A DNA stretch of 64,000 nt from Pseudomonas sp. Root71. GTDB lineage: Bacteria > Pseudomonadota > Gammaproteobacteria > Pseudomonadales > Pseudomonadaceae. The DNA is taken from the NCBI RefSeq assembly GCF_001429045.1, contig NZ_LMHY01000012.1, forward strand, positions 234,753 through 298,752. Reading direction: 5' to 3'. Both the position numbers and the translations under genes were made by a program. A model generated the notes under the pieces. That model made no database searches. It was not told the origin of the DNA and was given only the letters and a program-made list of their open reading frames with translations. Positions 30,571 through 41,428 of the stretch are shown here, piece by piece (the first letter of the stretch is position 1; the number at the start of each line of letters is the position of its first letter).

Positions 30571-30675
30571 TGTGGGAGCGAGCTTGCTCGCGATGGCGGT
30601 GGGTCAGGCAACATCAAAGTTGAATGTGCCGGCCTCATCGTCGGATCGCCGCCCGGAGACAAGCTCGCTCCCACA
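30571..30675. repeat. REP pair with expanded arm
   Basis: A standard REP (TGTGGGAGCGAGCTTGCTCG) at 30571 faces, about 65 bases later, an inverted end CAAGCTCGCTCCCACAG at 30659-30675. The interior carries CGTCGGATCGCCGCC, the insert type seen in other expanded REPs here. Confidence 0.75.
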
Positions 30676-30700
30676 GGTTCTGAGTTCATCCGGGATGGTG

Positions 30701-32014
<1,314 letters not shown>

Positions 32015-32080
32015 GCTGGTCTTCCCTATGAATGCCTTGTTCTAATCATAGAGAAGCATTGTTGTGCGATGGTTCAACCC

Positions 32081-32665
32081 TCAGCCGCGAGCCTCCTTGA
32101 ACAGCACCGCAATGCCGGGGTGATAGTTGCCGGCTTCGTTGCGCAACTTGCGATAGGCATAAGGGAAATACCAGGCGACAGCGCAGCTGTGTTCCTTTTG
32201 CAGGTCGTCGACCATGTCCTGGAGTTCTTCCGGCGTGGCGCCCTGCTGGGCTTTTTGCGGGGCGACGAACAGGCAGCCGAGTTTCAGGTCGCTGGCGTGG
32301 CTCAGGCGCTTCGCATCGCTGGCGATATCGAGCAGGGCCTGGGACAGGTTGAGGCTGTTGACCCGTGGCCAGCGCTGGCTGGTCTGGATGTAGGCGCGGG
32401 TTTCGGAGGAGGCCAGGAGCAGGTCGGCGCGGCTGTTGCGTTCGCCTTCTTCTGTCTGCTTGCGGGTGGGCGTCTGTTGCAGCGTGACCATCTCGGCCAT
32501 CCAGGCGGCGGCGGACAGCAGTCCGAGATTGGCCTTTTCGTCGTGCCAGTACGGTGTGTCGCCATCGCCGCGGACGGCGTTGTAACGGTCGATGCATTCG
32601 AACCAGTGTTCGAGCACCGGACGCAGGAATTCCAGCTTTGGATTACTGATGATCATGCCTTGCAT
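32081..32665 (-). CDS. Conserved-looking hypothetical protein
   Basis: 194 residues, no signal peptide or membrane span. Trp/Tyr-containing segments (PVLEHWFECIDRYNAVRGD; WYFPYAYRKLRNEAGNYHP) look like a folded cytosolic domain. It has the GC3-rich codon use of its neighbours, with a GGTGAG ribosome site before ATG 32665; an alternative ATG is 9 bases downstream. I do not recognise the family. Divergent from the cobalamin operon. Confidence 0.7.
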   Translation of the reverse strand: MQGMIISNPKLEFLRPVLEHWFECIDRYNAVRGDGDTPYWHDEKANLGLLSAAAWMAEMVTLQQTPTRKQTEEGERNSRADLLLASSETRAYIQTSQRWPRVNSLNLSQALLDIASDAKRLSHASDLKLGCLFVAPQKAQQGATPEELQDMVDDLQKEHSCAVAWYFPYAYRKLRNEAGNYHPGIAVLFKEARG

Positions 32666-32833
32666 GGGCTCACCCTTGTTGTTGTGTTGTGAGATTGTGG
32701 CTCTTTGATATCACTGCTGGGAGCGTGGCACAAGATTGACGTCAGTTTATTGATTGATGGCAGTTATTCGGCCGATGGCCTCCCGGCTTTAATTGACGCT
32801 CCACCCCCAACCCTCTAACCTTCGCGGCTTGTT

Positions 32834-33037
32834 TCAGGTGCTCTGTGGCTTGGGTCGACAGAGTGAAACAGGGAAGCCGGTGAGTGGGTCCTTCTGTTGG
32901 TCGAAGGCCCGCAATTCCGGCGCTGCCCCCGCAACGGTAAATGAGTGAAAACTGTGTGTGATGCCACTGTGTCGAATCGATGCGGGAAGGCGCACAGTCC
33001 GGCCCCGCGCCACTCATGAGCCCGGAGACCGGCCTGA
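32834..33037 (+). ncRNA. Cobalamin (B12) riboswitch
   Basis: P1-type closing arms TCAGG (32834-32838) and CCTGA (33033-33037) enclose the conserved elements: GGGAAGCCGGTG near 32871, GCTGCCCCCGCAACGGTAA at about 32922-32940, and the B12 box AGCCCGGAGACCGGCCTG at 33019-33036. It is in front of cobO by about 100 nt, so B12 probably represses the whole operon. A GGAGAGCTCC element near the cobO ribosome site could mask it. The rest of the 32666-33134 gap holds nothing else I recognise. Confidence 0.93.
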
Positions 33038-33134
33038 TTCATCCAGCGGCATCACGGTGGGCGATGCCAGGCTTTGTTGCCTTCTATTCTTGTGCCTGCC
33101 CGCCGTTATTCCTGCCTCAACGGAGAGCTCCCCC

Positions 33135-33746
33135 ATGACTGATACCCCCGATCGTGACGAACGCCACCTGGCGCGCATGCAGCGCAAAAAAGCCGTGATC
33201 GACGAGCGCATCGCCAATTCCCCGAACGAGTGTGGCCTGCTGCTGGTGCTGACCGGCAACGGCAAGGGCAAGAGCAGTTCGGCTTTCGGCATGCTTGCCC
33301 GCGCCATGGGGCACGGCATGCAATGCGGCGTGGTGCAATTCATCAAGGGCCGCAACAGCACGGGCGAAGAGTTGTTCTTCCGGCGCTTTCCCGAGCAGGT
33401 GCGCTTTCATGTGATGGGCGAAGGCTTTACCTGGGAAACCCAGGATCGCCAGCGCGACATCGCCGCCGCCGAAGCCGCCTGGTCGGTGTCGCAGCAATTG
33501 CTGCGCGATCCGTCCATCGGCCTGGTGGTGCTCGATGAGCTGAACATCGCCCTCAAGCACGGCTACCTCGATCTCGATCAAGTGCTCAGTGATTTGCAGG
33601 CCCGACCACCGATGCAACACGTGGTGGTCACCGGTCGCGCCGCGAAGCCGGAAATGATCGAAATGGCCGACACCGTCACCGAAATGGGCGTGATCAAGCA
33701 CGCCTTTCAGGCCGGGATCAAAGCGCAGAAAGGCGTCGAGTTGTGA
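33135..33746 (+). CDS. cobO: Corrinoid adenosyltransferase
   Basis: Transfers the adenosyl group of ATP to cob(I)yrinic acid a,c-diamide. 203 residues, the family length. P-loop GNGKGKSSSAFGMLARAMGHG near 40-60, then GLVVLDELNIALKHGYLD and HVVVTGRAAKPEMIE. ATG 33135 (MTDTPDRDERH) is the family start; earlier in-frame codons fall in the riboswitch leader. Its TGA overlaps the cobB GTG. Confidence 0.96.
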   Translation: MTDTPDRDERHLARMQRKKAVIDERIANSPNECGLLLVLTGNGKGKSSSAFGMLARAMGHGMQCGVVQFIKGRNSTGEELFFRRFPEQVRFHVMGEGFTWETQDRQRDIAAAEAAWSVSQQLLRDPSIGLVVLDELNIALKHGYLDLDQVLSDLQARPPMQHVVVTGRAAKPEMIEMADTVTEMGVIKHAFQAGIKAQKGVEL

Positions 33747-35158
33747 GTCAGCCTCGACACTGTCCGGCAGTACTGATTGCCGCGCCGGCCTCTGGCCAGG
33801 GCAAGACCACCGTCACCGCGGCACTGGCCCGATTGCATCGCAATCAGGGGCGCAAGGTCCGTGTGTTCAAGTGCGGCCCCGACTTTCTCGATCCGATGAT
33901 CCTCGAACGCGCCAGCGGTGCGCCGGTGTATCAGCTGGACATGTGGATGGTCGGCGAGCAGGAGAGTCGCCGGTTGCTGTGGGAAGCCGCCGCTGAAGCC
34001 GACCTGATCCTGATCGAAGGCGTCATGGGGCTGTTCGACGGTACGCCGTCGAGCGCCGACCTGGCGCGGCATTTCGGTGTGCCGGTGCTGGGGGTGATCG
34101 ATGGCACCGCCATGGCCCAGACCTTTGGCGCATTGGCCCTGGGGCTGGCGCGTTATCAGCCGGACTTGCCGTTCGCCGGCGTGCTGGCCAATCGTGTCGG
34201 CACGCTGCGCCACGCGCAACTGCTCGAAGGTAGCCTGACTGAAGGTTTGCGCTGGTACGGCGCGCTGTCCCGGGAAACCGGGATCGAATTGCCGAGCCGG
34301 CACCTGGGGCTGGTGCAGGCCAGTGAGCTGAACGATCTTGATCTGCGTCTGGATGCGGCCGCCGATGCCCTGGCCAGCAGTTGCGAGGTCGCGCTGCCGC
34401 CGGCGGTCGAGTTCGCTGCTCCTGATGTCATTGCGGCCGAACCGCTGCTCGCTGGTGTGCGCATTGCCGTCGCCCGGGATGAAGCCTTTGCGTTCACCTA
34501 CGGCGCGAGCCTGGATCTGCTGCGGGCGATGGGCGCCGAGTTGTCGTTCTTCTCGCCGATCCGCGACCGAGTGTTGCCGGAGGCGGACAGCCTGTATCTG
34601 CCGGGTGGTTACCCGGAACTGCACCATGTTGCGCTGGCGCAAAACACCGCGATGCTCGACGCGATCCGCGCCCATCACCGAGCTGGCAAGCCTTTGCTCG
34701 CCGAGTGTGGCGGCATGCTGTACCTGCTCGATTCCCTGACCGATGTCGAGGGCACTCGCGCCGAACTGGTTGGCTTGCTGGCCGGTGATGCGGTCATGCA
34801 AAAGCGTCTGGCGGCGCTGGCGTTGCAGGCGGTGGAATTGCCGGAGGGTTCGCTGCGCGGGCACACCTATCACCATTCGCTGACCACCACTGAACTGACG
34901 CCGATTGCCCGTGGCTTGAGCCCTAACGGCGGGCGCGGAGCGGAGGCGGTCTACCGTGAAGGGCGGATGACAGCCTCTTATGTGCATTTTTATTTTCCGT
35001 CCAATCCCTCGGCGATTGCCGCGTTGTTTGCGCCGGACCTTGAAGCTGCCTTCGCGAGCAAGTCGAATCGTCGCACCGCCGCTCCCACAGGGGATTGCGT
35101 TTCTTCAGGCCGGTCACCTTCAAATGTGGGAGCGGGCTTGCTCGCGAAGAGGCCATGA
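33743..35158 (+). CDS. cobB: Cobyrinic acid a,c-diamide synthase, with REPIN-encoded C-terminus
   Basis: ATP- and glutamine-dependent amidation of the corrin a and c side chains. The N-terminal P-loop ASGQGKTTVTAALA is followed by VFKCGPDFLDP. The C-terminal class I glutamine amidotransferase has its nucleophile Cys in LLAECGGMLYLLDS and a late His in GHTYHHSL. GTG start, GTGA overlap with cobO. Normal homologues end shortly after SYVHFYFPSN. Here about 36 more residues (from about 436 to 471) are translated from a REPIN (35049-35154), and the stop overlaps the bluB ATG. Confidence 0.95.
   Translation: MSQPRHCPAVLIAAPASGQGKTTVTAALARLHRNQGRKVRVFKCGPDFLDPMILERASGAPVYQLDMWMVGEQESRRLLWEAAAEADLILIEGVMGLFDGTPSSADLARHFGVPVLGVIDGTAMAQTFGALALGLARYQPDLPFAGVLANRVGTLRHAQLLEGSLTEGLRWYGALSRETGIELPSRHLGLVQASELNDLDLRLDAAADALASSCEVALPPAVEFAAPDVIAAEPLLAGVRIAVARDEAFAFTYGASLDLLRAMGAELSFFSPIRDRVLPEADSLYLPGGYPELHHVALAQNTAMLDAIRAHHRAGKPLLAECGGMLYLLDSLTDVEGTRAELVGLLAGDAVMQKRLAALALQAVELPEGSLRGHTYHHSLTTTELTPIARGLSPNGGRGAEAVYREGRMTASYVHFYFPSNPSAIAALFAPDLEAAFASKSNRRTAAPTGDCVSSGRSPSNVGAGLLAKRP
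35049..35154. repeat. REPIN at the cobB 3' end
   Basis: An expanded left REP arm (35050-35091) faces a standard right arm (about 35124-35149). The element is in frame with cobB and ends one base before the bluB start codon. Its edge GAAGAGG supplies the only Shine-Dalgarno-like sequence for bluB. Confidence 0.88.
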
Positions 35159-35805
35159 GCGACAACGCATTCTCTGAAGCCGAACGCGCGGCGGTCTATC
35201 GTGCCATCGCCGAGCGCCGCGACATGCGCCACTTCAGCGGCGGCACCGTCGAGCCCGAATTGCTGCGGCACCTGCTCGAGGCCGCACACCAGGCACCCAG
35301 TGTCGGCCTGATGCAGCCCTGGCGTTTCATTCGCATCAGCAATCGTGCCTTGCGCGGGCAAATCCAGGCCCTGGTGGAAGAAGAGCGCATCCGCACCGCC
35401 GAAGCCCTCGGCGAGCGCAGCGATGAGTTCATGAAGCTCAAGGTCGAAGGCATCAACGATTGCGCCGAGGTACTGGTCGCCGCACTGATGGACGACCGTG
35501 AGCAGCATATCTTCGGCCGCCGCACGCTACCGGAAATGGACATGGCTTCGTTGTCCTGCGCGATCCAGAACCTGTGGTTGGCGTCCCGCGCCGAAGGGCT
35601 GGGCATGGGCTGGGTGTCGCTGTTCGAACCCCGGGCGCTGGCGGACCTGTTGAGGTTGCCTCCTGGTGCCAAGCCGCTGGCGGTGCTGTGCCTGGGACCG
35701 GTGAAGGAGTTTTACCCGGCGCCGATGCTGGTGCTCGAAGGCTGGGCACAGGCGCGTCCGCTACATGAATTGCTGTACGAAAATTATTGGGGAGTGAGTC
35801 AATGA
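35155..35805 (+). CDS. bluB: 5,6-dimethylbenzimidazole synthase
   Basis: Oxygen-dependent flavoenzyme that cannibalises FMNH2 to make the lower ligand of B12. 216 residues, nitroreductase fold. It shows [17 protein letters not shown], the FMN-binding [17 protein letters not shown] and [14 protein letters not shown]. The ATG at 35155 is inside an ATGA overlap with the REPIN-derived stop of cobB. Its own stop overlaps cobD (ATGA). Presence of bluB implies aerobic DMB production. Confidence 0.95.
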   Translation: MSDNAFSEAERAAVYRAIAERRDMRHFSGGTVEPELLRHLLEAAHQAPSVGLMQPWRFIRISNRALRGQIQALVEEERIRTAEALGERSDEFMKLKVEGINDCAEVLVAALMDDREQHIFGRRTLPEMDMASLSCAIQNLWLASRAEGLGMGWVSLFEPRALADLLRLPPGAKPLAVLCLGPVKEFYPAPMLVLEGWAQARPLHELLYENYWGVSQ

Positions 35806-36710
35806 GTGTGGCGTTGTTGAGCGTCGCCGCGGTTGCGCTGGATGCGCTGCTGGGTGAACCCAAACGCTGGCATCCGCTGGTGGCGTTCGGCCGTTTTGCC
35901 GAGCGCATCGAGCAACGTTTCAACGGTGGCGGTCGCGGCTGGCGCAGTCATGGCGTCACCGCGTGGGTGATCGCCGTGGTGCCGCTGACGCTGTTGGCCA
36001 CGGCCTTTTCCTGGGCGCCTTATGTCGGCTGGATCGTCGAGATTCTCGCGCTCTATTGCGCCCTCGGCATGCGCAGCCTCGGTGAGCACGTCGAGCCTGT
36101 GGCCAGGGCCCTGCGTGGCGGTGATCTTGATGAAGCACGCAAGCGCGTGAGTTATCTGGTCAGCCGTAAAACCAGTGATCTGGATGAAACCGAAGTCGCC
36201 CGTGCCGCTACCGAGTCGGTGCTGGAGAACGGTAGCGATGCGGTATTCGCGGCGTTGTTCTGGTTTGCCGTGGCGGGTGCGCCGGGCGTGGTGCTCTACC
36301 GCCTGAGTAATACGCTGGATGCGATGTGGGGTTATCGCAATGAGCGCTTCGAACGCTTCGGCTGGGCGGCGGCGAAGGTCGACGACCTGCTCAATTACAT
36401 TCCTGCGCGCCTGGTGGCGCTGACTTACGCGCTGCTGGGCAAAACCCGGCTGGCGTTGAAATGCTGGCGCAGCCAGGGCCCGACCTGGGACAGCCCGAAC
36501 GCCGGCCCGGTGATGGCGGCAGGGGCGGGTGCTCTTGGCGTCGAGTTGGGTGGGGCGGCGATTTATCACGGCGAACTGCATCAGCGTCCGCAGTTGGGCG
36601 AAGGTGTGCCGGCGGATGCCGACTCCATCGACCGGGGCTGGCAATTGGTCCAGCGCGGGGTATGGTTGTGGCTGCTGATTCTCTGCCTGGGGGCCGAATT
36701 TTATGCTTGA
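35802..36710 (+). CDS. cobD: Adenosylcobinamide-phosphate synthase
   Basis: Inner-membrane enzyme (CbiB in Salmonella) that attaches aminopropanol phosphate to adenosylcobyric acid. 302 residues, about five hydrophobic segments. Family phrases are [21 protein letters not shown] near the N-terminus, [19 protein letters not shown], and [30 protein letters not shown]. The ATG at 35802 overlaps the bluB stop; its own stop overlaps the next start by 8 nt. Named in the Pseudomonas denitrificans scheme. Confidence 0.95.
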   Translation: MSVALLSVAAVALDALLGEPKRWHPLVAFGRFAERIEQRFNGGGRGWRSHGVTAWVIAVVPLTLLATAFSWAPYVGWIVEILALYCALGMRSLGEHVEPVARALRGGDLDEARKRVSYLVSRKTSDLDETEVARAATESVLENGSDAVFAALFWFAVAGAPGVVLYRLSNTLDAMWGYRNERFERFGWAAAKVDDLLNYIPARLVALTYALLGKTRLALKCWRSQGPTWDSPNAGPVMAAGAGALGVELGGAAIYHGELHQRPQLGEGVPADADSIDRGWQLVQRGVWLWLLILCLGAEFYA

Positions 36711-37695
36711 GCACGGTGGGCGACTGCGCAAGGCGGCGCTCGAATACGGCATAGATGAAGCCGACTGGCTGGACCTGTCCACGGGCCTTGCGCCCTGGTC
36801 GTTCCCGGTGCCGGATATTCCGCTGCGAGCCTGGGCCCGTTTGCCGGAGGCGGACGATGGCCTGGAGCAGGCCGCCTGTGATTACTACGGCACCTTGCAG
36901 GCATTGCCGGTGGCCGGCTCGCAAATGGCGATTCAACTGCTGCCGCGCTTGCGTCGGGCGGGCAAGGTCGGCGTGTTGTCGCCGTGTTACGCCGAGCACG
37001 CCGAAGCGTGGCGTCGCAACGGCTACATCGTGCGTGAAGTGCTGGAGCAGGAAGTCGACTTCTTTATCGACAGTTTCGACGTGCTGGTGGTGGTCAATCC
37101 GAATAACCCCACGGGCCTGAGCCTCACCCCCAGTCGCCTGCTCGACTGGCACACGCGACTGGCCCAGCGCGGTGGCTGGCTGGTGGTGGACGAAGCGTTC
37201 ATGGATAACACGCCGCAACTGAGCCTGGCGCCGTTTGCCCATCAAGTCGGGCTGGTTGTCTTGCGTTCCTTTGGCAAGTTTTTCGGCCTGGCCGGTGTGC
37301 GCCTGGGGTTTGTGCTGGCCGAGCGCAAGTTGCTCAAGTTGCTGGCAGAACAAGTGGGACCCTGGGCCGTGAGCGGGGCAACCCGGGTCGTGGGCCAGGC
37401 CTGCCTGCGCGATACCGAGGCGCAAACGGCGCAACGGCTGCGCACCGAAGAGGCCAGCGAGCGCCTTGCGTCGTTGCTGGCGCAACACGACTTGGAGCCC
37501 CAGGGTGGTTGCGCGCTGTTCCAGTGGCTGATCACCGAGCGCGCCGAAGCACTGCATGAGTTCATGGCCCGGCGCGGCATTCTCCTGCGGTTGTTCACGC
37601 ACAACAGCAGCCTGCGATTCGGCTTGCCCGGTGACGAGATCGCCTGGGTACGACTGGCGCAGGCGTTCGACGATTTTGCCAAGGAAAACCAATGA
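36703..37695 (+). CDS. cobC: Threonine-phosphate decarboxylase (PLP-dependent)
   Basis: Makes (R)-1-amino-2-propanol phosphate for the nucleotide loop linker. 330 residues, class I/II aminotransferase fold. It shows [23 protein letters not shown] and the PLP-lysine motif [16 protein letters not shown]. In the Salmonella naming it is CobD, so symbols must be read with care. The ATGA overlap to cobQ supports coupling. Confidence 0.93.
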   Translation: MLEHGGRLRKAALEYGIDEADWLDLSTGLAPWSFPVPDIPLRAWARLPEADDGLEQAACDYYGTLQALPVAGSQMAIQLLPRLRRAGKVGVLSPCYAEHAEAWRRNGYIVREVLEQEVDFFIDSFDVLVVVNPNNPTGLSLTPSRLLDWHTRLAQRGGWLVVDEAFMDNTPQLSLAPFAHQVGLVVLRSFGKFFGLAGVRLGFVLAERKLLKLLAEQVGPWAVSGATRVVGQACLRDTEAQTAQRLRTEEASERLASLLAQHDLEPQGGCALFQWLITERAEALHEFMARRGILLRLFTHNSSLRFGLPGDEIAWVRLAQAFDDFAKENQ

Positions 37696-39143
37696 CCACG
37701 CTGATGGTGCAGGGCACCACATCGGATGCCGGTAAAAGCACGCTGGTGACCGCGCTGTGCCGTTGGGCCACGCGCCAGGGCGTCAGGGTGGTGCCGTTCA
37801 AGCCGCAGAACATGGCCCTCAACAGTGCGGTGACCGCCGACGGTGGCGAGATCGGCCGGGCCCAGGCGGTCCAGGCCCAGGCCGCGAACCTTGAACCGCA
37901 CACCGACATGAACCCGGTGTTGCTCAAGCCCAACAGTGACACCGGTGCTCAAGTGATCATCCATGGCCGTGCCGTCACGACCATGAATGCCGTCGCCTAT
38001 CACGACTACAAAACCATCGCCATGCAAGCGGTGCTGGCCTCCCACGAGCGCTTGAGCGCGGCGTATCCGCTGGTGATGGTCGAGGGCGCGGGCTCGCCTG
38101 CGGAAATCAATCTGCGGGCCGGCGATATTGCCAACATGGGTTTTGCCGAAGCGGTGGATTGCCCGGTGCTGCTGATCGCCGATATCAATCGCGGCGGGGT
38201 TTTCGCCCACCTGGTAGGCACCCTCGAATTGCTGTCACCGAGCGAACAGGCGCGGGTCAAAGGCTTCGTCATCAATCGTTTCCGAGGCGACATCGCGTTG
38301 CTGCAACCCGGTCTCGACTGGCTCGAAGAGCGCACCGGCAAACCGGTGGTCGGCGTGTTGCCGTACGTGATGGATCTGCACCTGGAGGCCGAGGATGGCA
38401 TCGATCAACGCCAGGCCGATAAAGCCGAGCAGGTGCTGAAGGTGGTGGTACCGGTGCTGCCGCGCATCAGCAATCACACCGATTTCGATCCGCTGCGCCT
38501 GCATCCGCAAGTGGACCTGCAATTCATCGGCCCCGGCCAGGCGATTCCTCCCGCCGACCTGATCATTCTTCCCGGCTCGAAAAGTGTGCGCAGCGACCTC
38601 GCGTACCTGCGAGCCAACGGTTGGGACGCCGCCATCGCCCGGCATCTGCGTTACGGCGGGAAACTGCTGGGGATCTGTGGCGGCCTGCAGATGCTCGGTG
38701 AGCAGGTGCATGATCCGCTGGGGCTGGAAGGTGCGCCGGGTTCCAGTGCTGGTTTGGGACTGTTGGCATTCCAGACCCGGCTCGAACAAGAGAAGCAGTT
38801 GCGCAATGTGCGTGGTCGCCTGGCGCTGGAAGACGCGCCGGTGGCGGGTTATGAAATTCATGCCGGCGTGACCACCGGACCTGCTCTGGAAAACGCTGCC
38901 GTGCAGTTGGATGACGGCCGCTGTGATGGTGCGCAAAGTGCTGACGGACAGATTTTCGGCACCTACCTGCACGGGCTGTTCGAATCGCCGGCGGCATGCA
39001 GTGCACTGCTGCGCTGGGCCGGGTTGCAGGAAGTGCAGGAAGTGGATTACCACGCGTTGCGCGAGCGCGATATCGAGCGGCTGGCGGATCTGGTGGAGAA
39101 GCATCTGGATACCGGGCTGTTGCGGCAGCTCTGTGGAATCTGA
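37692..39143 (+). CDS. cobQ: Cobyric acid synthase
   Basis: Amidates the remaining b, d, e and g side chains. 483 residues. The N-terminal [22 protein letters not shown] site, [20 protein letters not shown], and a C-terminal glutamine amidotransferase with [13 protein letters not shown] (Cys) and ISGTYLHG-like [14 protein letters not shown] (His) are all present. The following 137-base gap carries a REP pair. Confidence 0.96.
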   Translation: MTTLMVQGTTSDAGKSTLVTALCRWATRQGVRVVPFKPQNMALNSAVTADGGEIGRAQAVQAQAANLEPHTDMNPVLLKPNSDTGAQVIIHGRAVTTMNAVAYHDYKTIAMQAVLASHERLSAAYPLVMVEGAGSPAEINLRAGDIANMGFAEAVDCPVLLIADINRGGVFAHLVGTLELLSPSEQARVKGFVINRFRGDIALLQPGLDWLEERTGKPVVGVLPYVMDLHLEAEDGIDQRQADKAEQVLKVVVPVLPRISNHTDFDPLRLHPQVDLQFIGPGQAIPPADLIILPGSKSVRSDLAYLRANGWDAAIARHLRYGGKLLGICGGLQMLGEQVHDPLGLEGAPGSSAGLGLLAFQTRLEQEKQLRNVRGRLALEDAPVAGYEIHAGVTTGPALENAAVQLDDGRCDGAQSADGQIFGTYLHGLFESPAACSALLRWAGLQEVQEVDYHALRERDIERLADLVEKHLDTGLLRQLCGI

Positions 39144-39160
39144 GGTGAAAGCTCTGGCCT

Positions 39161-39243
39161 CTTCGCGAGCAAGCCCGCTCCCACATTAGAACGCGGTCAA
39201 CTGTGGGAGCGGCGGTGCGGCGATCCGACTTGCTCGCGAAGAC
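39161..39243. repeat. REPIN between cobQ and cobP
   Basis: The left arm CTTCGCGAGCAAGCCCGCTC is a standard REP. The right arm (about 39201-39241) is the expanded type (GGCGGTGCGGCGATCCGA inserted). It sits inside the cob operon without a visible promoter or T-tract terminator. Confidence 0.85.
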
Positions 39244-39280
39244 TGAAGTGGCCACACCGCCCATTTGAAAGGATGTAACC

Positions 39281-39802
39281 ATGCTCCAACTGATCCTCGG
39301 CGGCGCCCGCTCCGGCAAGAGTCGCCTGGCTGAAAAACTCGCCCTCGACAGCGCCCTGGCCGTGACCTATATCGCCACCAGCCAGCCACTGGACGGAGAA
39401 ATGAACGAGCGGGTCGCTCATCACCGCGCCCGTCGCCCTGCTGAATGGGCACTGATCGAAGAACCACTGGAACTGGCCCGCGTACTGCGTGAAAACTCCC
39501 GTGTCGACCACTGTCTGCTGGTGGATTGCCTGACCCTGTGGCTGACCAATCTGCTGATGCTCGACGATGCCGAGCGCTTGAAAGCCGAGCGTGATGCCTT
39601 GCTGGACTGCCTGGCATCGCTGCCGGGTGAAATCATTTTTGTCAGCAACGAGACCGGAATGGGTGTCGTGCCGCTGGGCGAATTGACTCGCCGCTATGTC
39701 GATGAAGCCGGTTGGCTGCATCAAGCTCTGGCTGAGCGTTGTCAGCGTGTCGTCCTGACCGTCGCCGGCCTGCCCCTGACTTTGAAAGGAACTGCGTTAT
39801 GA
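39281..39802 (+). CDS. cobP: Adenosylcobinamide kinase / phosphate guanylyltransferase
   Basis: Bifunctional enzyme activating adenosylcobinamide to its GDP derivative (CobU in Salmonella). 173 residues. The N-terminal P-loop [35 protein letters not shown] with the guanylylated-His region, and [14 protein letters not shown] are typical. It starts after the REPIN with a GGATG-like ribosome site and overlaps cobT by 4 nt. Confidence 0.95.
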   Translation: MLQLILGGARSGKSRLAEKLALDSALAVTYIATSQPLDGEMNERVAHHRARRPAEWALIEEPLELARVLRENSRVDHCLLVDCLTLWLTNLLMLDDAERLKAERDALLDCLASLPGEIIFVSNETGMGVVPLGELTRRYVDEAGWLHQALAERCQRVVLTVAGLPLTLKGTAL

Positions 39803-40854
39803 CTCAATCCTGGTGGCTGAACCCGTGCAAGCCGGTCGATACCCAAGTAGTCGAACAGGCCCGGGCGCGGCAACAGCAACTGACCAAGCCGGCCGGCTCC
39901 CTCGGCCAGCTGGAAGCGTTGGCGGTGCAGTTGGCGGGTTTGCAAGGGCGGGTCAAACCGAGCCTGGAGCAGGTTTGGATCGCGATTTTTGCCGGTGACC
40001 ACGGCGTCGTCGCCGAGGGCGTGTCGGCGTTTCCCCAGGAAGTGACCGGGCAGATGCTGCTCAATTTCGTCAGCGGTGGTGCGGCGATCAGCGTATTGGC
40101 GCGGCAACTGGGCGCTTCCCTCGAGGTGGTTGACCTTGGCACGGTCACGCCGTCGCTGGACCTGCCGGGGGTGCGCCACCTGAACGTCGGCCCGGGCACG
40201 GCAAATTTTGTACAGGGACCGGCCATGACCCAGGCCCAGGGGCAACTCGCCTTGCAGGCCGGCCGTGACAGCGTGCAGCGGGCAATCGCCAGCGGTGCGC
40301 AGTTGTTTATCGGTGGCGAGATGGGCATCGGTAACACCACCGCCGCCAGCGCCCTGGCGTGCGCGCTGCTCGATTGCCCGGTGGTGCATTTGACCGGGCC
40401 TGGTACCGGGCTCAATGCTGAAGGTGTCAGCCACAAGGCCCAGGTCATCGGGCGCGCCCTGGCAATGCATGGCGCGCAGCGTGGCGATGCCTTGCAGACC
40501 CTGTTCAACCTCGGCGGTTTTGAGATCGCCGCGCTGGTCGGTGCCTATCTCGCCTGTGCCCAGGACGGTGTCGCGGTGTTGGTGGATGGCTTCATTTGCA
40601 GTGTCGCGGCGCTGGTTGCTGTGCGTTTGAATCCTGATTGCCGTCAGTGGTTGTTGTTCGGCCATCGCGGCGCCGAGCCGGGGCATCGTCATGTGCTGGA
40701 AACCCTGGACGCTCAACCCTTGCTCGATCTCGGCCTGCGGCTGGGCGAAGGCAGTGGCGCGGCGTTGGCAGTGCCGCTGCTGCGCCTGGCGTGCGACCTG
40801 CACGGGCAGATGGCGACCTTCGCCGAAGCCGCCGTGGCAGATCGTCCGGCATGA
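39799..40854 (+). CDS. cobT: Nicotinate-nucleotide:dimethylbenzimidazole phosphoribosyltransferase
   Basis: Forms alpha-ribazole phosphate from DMB (the BluB product) and NaMN. 351 residues. Family motifs seen are [41 protein letters not shown], and [15 protein letters not shown]. The ATG at 39799 inside the ATGA overlap is chosen; an in-frame ATG at 39739 lies deep in cobP. Confidence 0.95.
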   Translation: MTQSWWLNPCKPVDTQVVEQARARQQQLTKPAGSLGQLEALAVQLAGLQGRVKPSLEQVWIAIFAGDHGVVAEGVSAFPQEVTGQMLLNFVSGGAAISVLARQLGASLEVVDLGTVTPSLDLPGVRHLNVGPGTANFVQGPAMTQAQGQLALQAGRDSVQRAIASGAQLFIGGEMGIGNTTAASALACALLDCPVVHLTGPGTGLNAEGVSHKAQVIGRALAMHGAQRGDALQTLFNLGGFEIAALVGAYLACAQDGVAVLVDGFICSVAALVAVRLNPDCRQWLLFGHRGAEPGHRHVLETLDAQPLLDLGLRLGEGSGAALAVPLLRLACDLHGQMATFAEAAVADRPA

Positions 40855-41426
40855 CCTTGCGCGTGGATCTGTTGCGTCACGGTGAAACCGAACTCGGCGG
40901 CGGCTTGCGCGGCAGCATCGATGATGCGTTGACCGACACGGGCTGGGCGCAGATGCGCGCCGCCGTGATCGGGCAAGGGCCGTGGGATCGGCTGGTCAGT
41001 TCGCCGTTGCAGCGTTGTGCGCTGTTTGCCGAGGAACTCGCTGCGCAACTGGGTGTGCCGGTGCAGTTGGACAAGAACCTGCAAGAGTTGCATTTCGGCG
41101 CCTGGGAAGGGCAGAGCGCGGCGGCGTTGATGGAAACCGACGCGCAGGCCCTGGGTCTGTTCTGGGCCGATCCCTATTCGTTCACGCCGCCTCAGGGGGA
41201 GCCGGTTGCAGAGTTTTCGGCTCGGGTGCTGGCCGCGCTGGAGCGTTTACACGCGAACTGTGCCGATGAGCGCATTCTGCTGATCAGTCATGGCGGTGTG
41301 ATGCGTCTGTTGCTGGCACAAGCGCGCGGGCTGCCGCGGGAACAACTGCTCAACGTTGAGGTCGGGCATGGTGCGCTGTTTTCGCTGACGGTGGAGCCTG
41401 CGGGCGTGTTGAAGGAAGTGCTCTGA
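40851..41426 (+). CDS. Histidine phosphatase, probable alpha-ribazole phosphatase
   Basis: 191 residues with the phosphohistidine motif [11 protein letters not shown] (His about 9), [11 protein letters not shown], and a C-terminal [13 protein letters not shown]. Its place between cobT and cobS, with ATGA and 2-nt junctions, supports removal of the 5'-phosphate from alpha-ribazole phosphate or adenosylcobalamin phosphate (CobC of Salmonella). I leave the symbol blank because cobC already names the decarboxylase here. Confidence 0.9.
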   Translation: MTLRVDLLRHGETELGGGLRGSIDDALTDTGWAQMRAAVIGQGPWDRLVSSPLQRCALFAEELAAQLGVPVQLDKNLQELHFGAWEGQSAAALMETDAQALGLFWADPYSFTPPQGEPVAEFSARVLAALERLHANCADERILLISHGGVMRLLLAQARGLPREQLLNVEVGHGALFSLTVEPAGVLKEVL

Positions 41427-41428
41427 CC

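Noticed and set aside
33743..35158. Frameshift or truncation in cobB
   Set aside because: The reading frame is open and all motifs are in order; the odd C-terminus is fully explained by the REPIN.
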